From Lumbricus rubellus (Eukaryota > Annelida > Clitellata > Crassiclitellata > Lumbricidae): 64,000 bases of DNA. This document shows, piece by piece, positions 56,841 through 64,000 of the stretch (its first letter is position 1; each line of letters begins with the position of its first letter). The notes under the pieces are model-generated. The model had not been told where the DNA came from, made no database searches, and saw nothing but the letters and a program-made list of their open reading frames with translations. Made by a program: the position numbers and the translations under genes. The stretch covers positions 22,228,811-22,292,810 of the forward strand of contig OX243815.1 in assembly GCA_945859605.1 (NCBI GenBank), in the 5' to 3' direction.

Positions 56841-57891
56841 GTAGAAAAACGAAATTACCAAAACCTCTTCCACTGAATAGACCTCAACCACGACAACAAT
56901 GTTACCTCAGACATTAATATTTTATTTGCCTTCGACGAGTAGACACCGCCATACGCAAACACAATGCCATGTAGGCTACTCTGCATTATGGGAAGAGCCT
57001 AGTGGTGACAGTAGCCTACTTGTGCCTCTTATGAGATAAAGTGATACACACATTGGTCCAACGCTGAATCCAAAGCTACCATGCTCTGGTTTTATACCCT
57101 TTAATGCCGGAGGGTATAGGATTTCCCATACCATTCACTACCATCTCGGCATTAAAGGGTTAAGTGTTGGTGATAGTCTACATCATTAGCACAGTGTGGG
57201 TCTGCAATCGGACTCGTGAATGCAGTTTCAGAGATACATCTATGTGTACATGTACTCAGTCCAGCTGGTGACAAGAAAATCTTCAGTAGGAAAAGTTGAG
57301 TCTTAAACAATCCAACAATTAAGTAAGTAATTAAGTAAATAAGTAAGTAAGTAAGTAAGTAAAACCTAAATATGTTTTATTTTCTATACCAACTGCATAG
57401 CCGCATTTTGGTAAACACATATTACGTACTATACACTGCTACATTTTGGCACAGCTTGCATGTAGGACATGATTAACGGCCAATGGCTTATATTAATCCA
57501 AATATTGTTGTAAGGTCTATGCAAGATAGGCTACTCAATACGGAAATTACGCATGCTTTTCCCTTTTAATAGTCTATCTATAAAACAAAGAAGCATGGAT
57601 ACCGCCAATCAAAAGTGTCAAAATTTTCAAGGGGTAGGCCTAATGAAGCCAAATAGCCTAATGCCATTTAGCCCAGTCCTATTTAGTCCTATTTTTCTCT
57701 TCATTCTCTAAATAATCGAAGACACCGGACCAACTTATTTTTATTATTAAAAGCCAATAGTAAATAGAGTTTTAAAAAATTATTTCGATCGTAATCGCTT
57801 CTTGCTCAAGCGCTAACACGCAAAGCGCTAGAAAAATCTGTTTCAGGTGTAATATTGAAGGAGTCAGCGACCGGTGGCCATCTGGTGATTG

Positions 57892-57923
<32 letters not shown>

Positions 57924-60900
57924 CACGTGGCGCCGGACAGCCACAAAGTTCTGCGACGCGGTGCTGCTTTCACCGATGATGAGGAGGATGAGGATCCAAT
58001 TAAGCTGACTTATTCTTCTCACTCCTTCAATTCCTCTTCCGCTTCACTGAGCAATGGCACCGACCATCTGACCGAAAATGAATTGTCTCAAATTCTCCAG
58101 AATCATACGGGGCAGCAGCAGCAGCAGCAGCAACGACGACATGAGGAAGAGGAAAGGAAGATCATGAAGCCAATGGAGAGGATGAAGAGGATGTTGAGGA
58201 GGAGTGAAGGTATGGAGAGGACACAGAATAGGAAGGGGAATCATTCGCTGGGTTGTTTCCGTTGTCGTCGTAAGCAAATGGAAACTCGTCGTCGGTCCTC
58301 GTTCCGATTCGGATTGGCCGTGCACACCGTAACGAGAGTGTCGAAGAGGAGGAAGGTGGAGGAGAAGACAGGTAACAAAAGGTGTTGTCAATCACGCAGG
58401 TAACGTTTGATAGACTTCAACTGGATCTGCATGACCAGAGATTAACTTACCCGTCTACTGCTATAATATGCATAATAGCACCATAATCATACCAGAGAAA
58501 CTTGGTTAACTGCTTCGCACAATCACATACATAATTGCATATTGGGTTAAGTATATCCATTATAGGCTAGGTTGGTCATTATTGTTCTGGTGCATTACGT
58601 GCCTGTAGTCAGAAGACCAACTACCGGGTAGCTATAAATTACAATTTATTATCACAGCATAGAGACCCGGCATGAGTGGCAGACGAAAATGCCCAGTGGT
58701 CCGGCAATTTTGTTTAGAGACCCGGCGATTTTTTTTAGGCCCGCTGAATTTTTTGGGGCTCGGTAATGTTTTTTAGGGACCCAGCGTTTCTTAGAGACCC
58801 TGGCGATTGTTTAGGGGTCCGCCAATTTTTTAAGAGCTCGGCGATTTTTGGAGGACCCGGTGATTTCGTTAGGAACCCGGTGCTGAAGTAATTAGTTTTT
58901 TGGGGATCATTTATGCCTTCTAATAATGATCCTGCTTGATCTTAACAACGAATAAAGTGACAATTGTGCATACGAGCGACTCGCACCCGCACTTTAATTT
59001 TTCCATTGTTTATTCTCTCATAAAGCATCAAGATAGTCTGGAAACTCGTGGCTACTCTGTCTAGGGGCCAAGAATTTCTATCGCCGGCCTTGACTACAGT
59101 AATTACAATAATACGTTGGAATGCTTGTTCACAACTGAAGTGTTAGCAAACCTGTGTGCAATAGCGACCATGCATGAAAACTACAAGTCTTGTTCGAGCA
59201 CGCAAACAAAGACTATTAACTGTCCGAGGTTGTGCCAGGATTTGCGTAACTCGAAGCTATGGTATCCCCCCTTCTTGTATTCAATGGTAGTGCATGAGGA
59301 TATTCGTAGTGATTACGATATTTTTGTTAATTATCCTTAATCAAATGAAAGGCATATTTCGTTTGCTAAGCCAGCAAAATATCTTTTACAAACACTGCTC
59401 ATTCATACTGCTTTGAACAGTAGTAGGGGAAGGTTGCCAAAGATGGACGAGTACCTAAGATGGACCACTTTTTGGCAACCTTCCACTAGTTCCTGCCTCG
59501 CACCACGATGGGCAGATATTATGTGTTTTGCAAAAGGGGGCCTTCCAGAAAATTTGCAAATTCAGCAATAATTGTTTGAGCGCTTTGTCTAACTTTATTC
59601 TATCGTTTTGTTCTTATGAGTAGGTCTACATCTCAGTTCGTTCAGTACATGCAACGTTTGCTTAGTTTTGTGCATTTTGACACATTTTGGTCCGGTGTCT
59701 TTACGGTGACAATACGAAAACTAAACATGAATATGTCATCAAACAAATTATTATGCAAGTCACAACTAAAGCTCGATGGTCTCCACTTTCAGTCTAAAAG
59801 AAGTTTCCAAGTGTACAAGGTATATTATTATGGAAACTAGTTGAAACATTCGTCAGGCGGGTGGCCTGGTGCATCGCCATTTAAAAAACGATGTTGAACT
59901 AGGCTATAAGTTAATAAGACTAAAACTGTAAGAACAAAGAACATGCGCTAGATATACTAACCACAACCGCGAACAAGGCAACTCGATGCTAATATTCTTT
60001 ATGTCTAAACGTTTTCCATGCAAAAGAGCAGAAATTGATTTTAAAACATTGACTGTGAAACTATTTGCAGCCGATGCCAACAAGTCGACGAATGAACTTT
60101 GTTTGACGCCTGACTGCATCAAGATAGGTAAGTGAACAGAGCATTGGTCAGTTCGAATGAGAGCTTCTGCTATTTGAAGATAATAAACTGACAGTCTAAA
60201 GACCTAATATAATCTAATCTAATCTAAAAAAATTCTATCATGACTCACAAATCATCTGATTGGCTAATCCACTCATAATTATATTTGCGTGTATGGCAGT
60301 GTTGTGCACGAGACCGAAAATCCAAGACCAAGACCAAGACCAAGACCGAGTGGTCCAAGACCAAGACCAAGACCAAGACCGGGTGGTCCAAGACCGAGAC
60401 CAAGACCAAGACCGGGTGGTCCAAGACCGAGACCAAGACCAAGACCGCAATTTTCTGGTCTCGAGACCGTCTCGAGACCAAGACCACGTCTCGAGACCAC
60501 ACCACTGAGGTCCAAATCCCTGCTCCTCAATGTTTGCAAAACTACAAAATGCCACATCGAGCAATTGCATCGATGTAATTACTTACTAAGGCACTAGGAT
60601 AACTGAGCATTCACGTTTTCTTGTCTCTTTTGATGCGACCAAGAGGTCCAAGACCAAGACCAAGACCGGACCTTCAAGACCAAGACCAGACCAAGACCGG
60701 ACCATCAAGACCGAGACCAAGACCAAGACCGGACCTTCAAGACCAAGACCAAGACCAAGACCGGGTGGTCCAAGACCAAGACCAAGACCAAGACCGCAAT
60801 TTTCTGGTCTCGAGACCGTCTCGAGACCAAGACCACGGTCTCGAGACCACATCACTGGTGTATGGCTGCTTACTTAAATTCCATTGTAGTTCTCTCCTTT

Positions 60901-61815
60901 ATCACAGTTTTTAGCAGGCATACTGCAGTTTAGATATCTTTCACTTTCGTTTTAGTATATAATATTATTTCATTTAGTGTCTTATTTACTATTATGTTCA
61001 AATAACTTTTTCATCTTTTGAGAAATCCGCGACTTATAAGCTTCAAGTCATCTGATTTTCTTCTTCCTCATTGCCCTCGTTTTTAACCCACACGTATCCG
61101 CTCACCAATAGTGAGGAAAATATGATTTTATTAGCAACACTTTTGACTCAACGCTGCGCTCGTGAATAAACCGATGGCCGCGTTTGGCTTTCGAGTAGCG
61201 CTCTAGAAGTTTGGAGATTACGATTAAGATTACGATTTTTCAGAGTAAGGCTGCAAAAAATAAGTTGCATGGCTAGTCTTAGCGATGGTCGACTTCTATT
61301 CATGAAGGTGGTGAGAGAAAAATATTGCGCAATAACTATTAAGTCGTTACAAACAGTCGGTGGGGCGTGGTGGGGCACGGTGGTGCAGAGGTATGTTCGG
61401 TGCCTTGGAGCCGAAGGCTGCGGGTTCGAATCCACTTCAAGTCGCCACGTACATGTAGGGTATCGACCAAGTCATTCACTCGCAATAGTTCATGCGCTTC
61501 GGCGTGAAACTCCGATTTAGCGTCCACGCCGGGAGTGCCTCTGAGTGTAATCTCTTGAAAAGGCGCTATAACAAGTCATCACAGACAATCGTCCTATAGT
61601 TATTGGTGTTGTGTTTGTCATTGTTGTCGCTGCTATTGTGTTGATTGTAACAGCGGCCAGTATGCTCGATTCAATCGATCAGACAGTCGATCCTTGCGAC
61701 GATTTCTTTGAGTATGCGTGCGGAAAGTGGAACAAACTTCATCCGATTCCAGACGATAAACCGAACCACAGCACTTTCCGACTGCTTGACGACATACTAC
61801 ATACCGTTCTCAAAG
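56713..61815 (+). CDS. M13 metallopeptidase (neprilysin/ECE-like), N-terminal exons
   Basis: Four exons with agreeing phases: 56713-56840, 57847-58371, 60071-60127, 61654-61815 (donor GT at 61816). M13 enzymes are type II membrane zinc peptidases that trim peptide hormones at the cell surface. Visible are a short basic cytosolic tail, one membrane anchor, a long low-complexity stem, the cysteine motif ELCLTPDCIKIA and the start of the M13 N-terminal domain (SMLDSIDQTVDPCDDFFEYACGKW type block). The zinc site (HExxH) lies far downstream, outside what I can see. Closest by eye to ECE/neprilysin families. The 5' start may be 12771. Confidence 0.85.
57847..58371 (+). CDS. M13 peptidase exon: long low-complexity stem
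   Basis: Acceptor tttcag ending 57846, phase 1 in. Open to a donor gtaaca at 58372 (525 nt); an earlier phase-compatible donor, gtatgg at 58209, would shorten it. Encodes polyserine (AGC repeats), an acidic DDEEDEDP block, N-x-T glycosylation sites (NGT, NHT), polyglutamine and a basic end. M13 stems are normally short, so this is unusual. Confidence 0.6.
58405..60070. other. intron, with degenerate tandem repeats and a small inverted repeat
   Basis: At 58665-58885 degenerate ~33-bp units (gagacccggcgattttttt) repeat about seven times. At 59425-59484 an inverted pair aggggaaggttgccaaa / tttggcaaccttcc forms a ~60-bp MITE-like hairpin. No coding exon seen until 60071. Confidence 0.55.
60071..60127 (+). 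CDS. M13 peptidase exon: ELCLTPDC motif
   Basis: Acceptor tatttgcag ending 60070, donor gtaagt at 60128; 57 nt, phase 1-1. Encodes the paired cysteine motif ELCLTPDCIKI found just after the anchor in M13 enzymes. Confidence 0.88.
60315..60505. repeat. CCAAGA minisatellite, block 1
   Basis: Tandem gaccaagaccaagaccgg/tggtccaa units ending in gtctcgagaccgtctcgaga; open frames across it are artefacts. Confidence 0.9.
60642..60855. repeat. CCAAGA minisatellite, block 2
   Basis: Second block of the same units with the same gtctcgagaccgtctcgag end; the ~130 bp between the blocks is unrelated. Confidence 0.9.
61371..61572 (+). mobile_element. tRNA-derived SINE
   Basis: Head with ggcacggtggtgcagagg and B box gggttcgaatccac, middle gcgcttcggcgtgaaactcc, tail gagtgcctctgagtg...aaggcgctata. 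Same family as 28549-28742 in the opposite orientation. It ends ~80 bp before an M13 exon. Confidence 0.75.
61654..61815 (+). CDS. M13 peptidase exon: start of M13 N-terminal domain
   Basis: Acceptor attgtaacag ending 61653, donor GT at 61816 (gtcgat, weak). Encodes MLDSIDQTVDPCDDFFEYAC and continues with GKWNKLHPIPDDKPNHSTF, the diagnostic opening of the M13 N-terminal domain. A TTCA array starts 20 bases after the donor. Confidence 0.92.
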
Positions 61816-61837
61816 GTCGATATATGCACCTTTCATT

Positions 61838-62284
61838 CATTCGTTCGTTCGTTCGTTCGTTCATTCGCTCGTTCGTTCGTTCGTTCATTCATTCATTCAT
61901 TCATTCATTCACTCACGTCCTTGTAAGCTTACTTTTCATTCATTCATTCATTCACGTCCTTGTACATTTAATTCATTCATTCATTCACATCCTTGTACTT
62001 TACATTCATTCATTCATTCATTCATTCATTCACGTCCTTGTACTTTTCATTCATTCATTCATTCATTCATTCATTCATTCACGCCCTTGTACTTTTCATT
62101 CATTCATTCATTCATTCATTCACGTCCTTGTACTTTTCATTCATTCATTCATTCATTCATTCATTCATTCATTCATTCATTCATTCATTCATTCATTCAT
62201 TCATTCATTCATTCACGCCCTTGTACTTTTCATTCATTCATTCATTCATTCATTCACGTCCTTGTAGTTTTCATTCATTCATTC
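61838..62284. repeat. TTCA microsatellite with cgtccttgtactttt spacers
   Basis: TTCA/TTCG array interrupted about eight times by (c)acgtccttgtacttt, so a higher-order repeat. Open frames are artefacts. Confidence 0.92.
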
Positions 62285-62480
62285 GTTTCAGGAATTTATA
62301 TGGGGCTCATTCAGTAAAAATCTACTCAGAGGCGCTCCCAGTCCAACCACGGCGATACAAATAGGTTTTATTACCGTTTTAAGGAGCCTGCAAAAGCACT
62401 GACGAGTCAACCCTATAGGACCTATAGGTAGCAGGGTATCTCCCGCTGTTCGAGACAGTTGGACCTAGAACTGAGAGAGC
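62285..62480. repeat. LINE/SINE-tail repeat
   Basis: Starts ggaatttatatggggctcat and aggcgctcccagtccaacca, as in the pair at 17555-18115. Confidence 0.55.
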
Positions 62481-64000
62481 ATGACTCTGTGAGGTTTCAA
62501 CACGTGAGACATAAAGTTACCAGCTCGAGGCAAAGCGAAGGGCTGTGCAAGATATATCACAGCAGATATATCTACTGTTGCAACACTGTAGAAACACTGT
62601 CTACATTCACTTAAAGACTGCTTCAAATGGCTGTTCCATACAACATGCACACTCACACATCCACCCACCAACCCACCCACCCACCAACATACACACATAT
62701 ATTTTGTGTGGGTAAGGAGATAAACACATAAATTTATACCACTAAGGCATATCGAGTTTTCTCGTGAATTGAAACGTCCTTGTTTGAATCGAAATTATTT
62801 CACAGCAGTAGCCTATACATCTTGTGAAACTTTTCAGCTTATCGTAGAGGGTACTTTTAAACCTGTCAGCGCCTTAAGAGGTTCATGCGTAAGCTTATAT
62901 GAATAAACACATGCTTACTTACACAGATAGCCTTAGGCAATATGCATAGATCTACATGTAAGTGTAGTAGGATTTTGGTTGCATTGTAAGCCTACAGGTC
63001 TATGCACCATACAATGAATTCAACTTGTAGGCTACATTAATTGGACCCTATCTATAAGACTTTAACATAATAGCCTATACCGCAATAAGGTTAGTATCAG
63101 TCGTTTTCAAGAGGCATGTAGCCTAAACTGTAGAGCTCTAACGTAAGTGGATGTGTGAAGCTAATTTCCGAATAAAACAAGCGTTTACCCAGCACCGCCA
63201 GGCCATCTGTTGTCTTTCTTTCCCCGCCAGATCTTAATAAGTCGTCTGAGGTCTTGGAAAAATCCCCTTAGGCTGTCGACCAAATACAATGAGTTTAGCC
63301 CCCGCGACTTCAGTCTAGCTATAAACTGTACCATTAATGTCTAAATAAAACTTTACTATTAATGTCTAAATGAAACTGTAGCCTACCATTAATGTCTAAG
63401 CGAAACTGTAGCCTACCATTAATGTCTAAATGAAACTTTGCCATTAATGTCCCCTTCTTATTTATTTAGAATGTCTAATTTAGAGCTTTTTTCAGACGAG
63501 CATTTGTATTTCTATAATATTTCATCGACGATAATATGAACAAAACACCCGCAAACTATCCACCGGAATTTTGCCAAAAGCAATATCTAAAAACGTTGGA
63601 GCGTCTACTTAATTCCCTGACTTTCTTATCTGACTTATTCTCTACAAATACAAAAGCAAGAACATCGTCACTCGTAAGTATACGGCCCTGCTATCAGTTC
63701 CGTTTCTTATTATCATTTTTGCGTGAAAAGTAGCTTGCTCAAAAGGTGGTGATTCTCATATTTGTTTATTAAGTTGGTGCTCTGCGCCTCTAGTCTGCCA
63801 AGCCTTATGGTTATGTAGCGCTTTAGAAATTTATTGCTGACGGTTGCGATTATGGTAAGATCTTGCAATCGGTGTTGATCATCTCATTGCCAAAGTGTCG
63901 CTCGTGTGCTCATGATCTTGAAGGGGCGCTATATAAATTCTGATCGATTGATTAATCGATTGATTGATCAGACGATTGCTTGATTGAATGATCGATCGAT
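62481..64000. other. non-coding, no M13 exon recognised
   Basis: I looked for the next M13 exon and found none I can support. A LINE/SINE tail relic lies at 63795-63945 (gaaggggcgctatataaatt), ending in TTGA/TCGA repeats. Repeated cattaatgtctaaatgaaac units lie at 63330-63450. Confidence 0.45.

Noticed and set aside
60238..60914. DQDQD/RPRPR-type open frames
   Set aside because: Translations of the CCAAGA minisatellite in all frames.
63218..63275. Possible next M13 exon (acceptor ccccgccag, phase fits, DLNKSSE-like start)
   Set aside because: The frame hits a stop after ~14 codons and no good donor lies before it; similarity to the family is too short to claim.

Overview
This is a non-coding-rich animal genome window, about 64 kb of invertebrate chromosome with GT-AG introns, abundant microsatellites, degenerate LINE/SINE copies and many short inverted-repeat transposons. 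The style (frequent TAGGCCTA-type words and a repeat tail reading agaggcgctccc / gcgctatata) suggests a marine invertebrate, possibly an echinoderm, but no species-diagnostic gene is present and this is a guess.

Layout. (1) 1082-6754, + strand: the 3' seven exons of a coiled-coil protein gene. (2) 6755-12170: repeats, including a dead mariner element with 'PNSPDLNP'-type transposase remnants. (3) 12180-12782: a GC-rich stretch ending in a possible first exon (ATG at 12771, consensus donor at 12782). (4) 19599-28500: a complete-looking Polinton/Maverick-type element with ~0.9-1.0 kb terminal inverted repeats and a perfect 6-bp target duplication (ACAGTA). All ten genes are on the minus strand: RING protein, packaging ATPase, small basic protein, conserved Polinton protein, retroviral-type integrase with chromodomain, two tandem penton/minor capsid paralogues, a pVI/pX-like core protein, major capsid protein and adenain-type protease. 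It has no DNA polymerase. (5) 33686-43666: a second element of Polinton type (termini starting AGTAGT, perfect 6-bp target duplication TGCGTC) whose only recognisable gene is a protein-primed family B DNA polymerase, split into five phase-consistent exons with an N-terminal zinc-cluster region. Its right end is tandemly duplicated (1.86 kb). (6) 43673-56530: LINE relics, microsatellites and hAT-type MITEs. (7) 56713-61815, + strand: exons of an M13 (neprilysin/endothelin-converting-enzyme-like) metallopeptidase: membrane anchor, long low-complexity stem and start of the M13 N-terminal domain. It continues beyond the window or into unrecognised exons.

How it may fit together. Element 1 has everything for a Polinton virion and integration but no polymerase; element 2 has the polymerase but no virion or integration gene. 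They lie 5.2 kb apart and share the first six terminal bases and the target-duplication length. They may be a complementing pair (split Polinton), or two independent deletion derivatives. An inverted copy of the protease 3' end inside the right terminal repeat of element 1 is a scar that could explain loss of a terminal polymerase gene. If the candidate exon at 12771 belongs to the M13 gene (the reading phase fits), both elements sit antisense in one ~44-kb intron.
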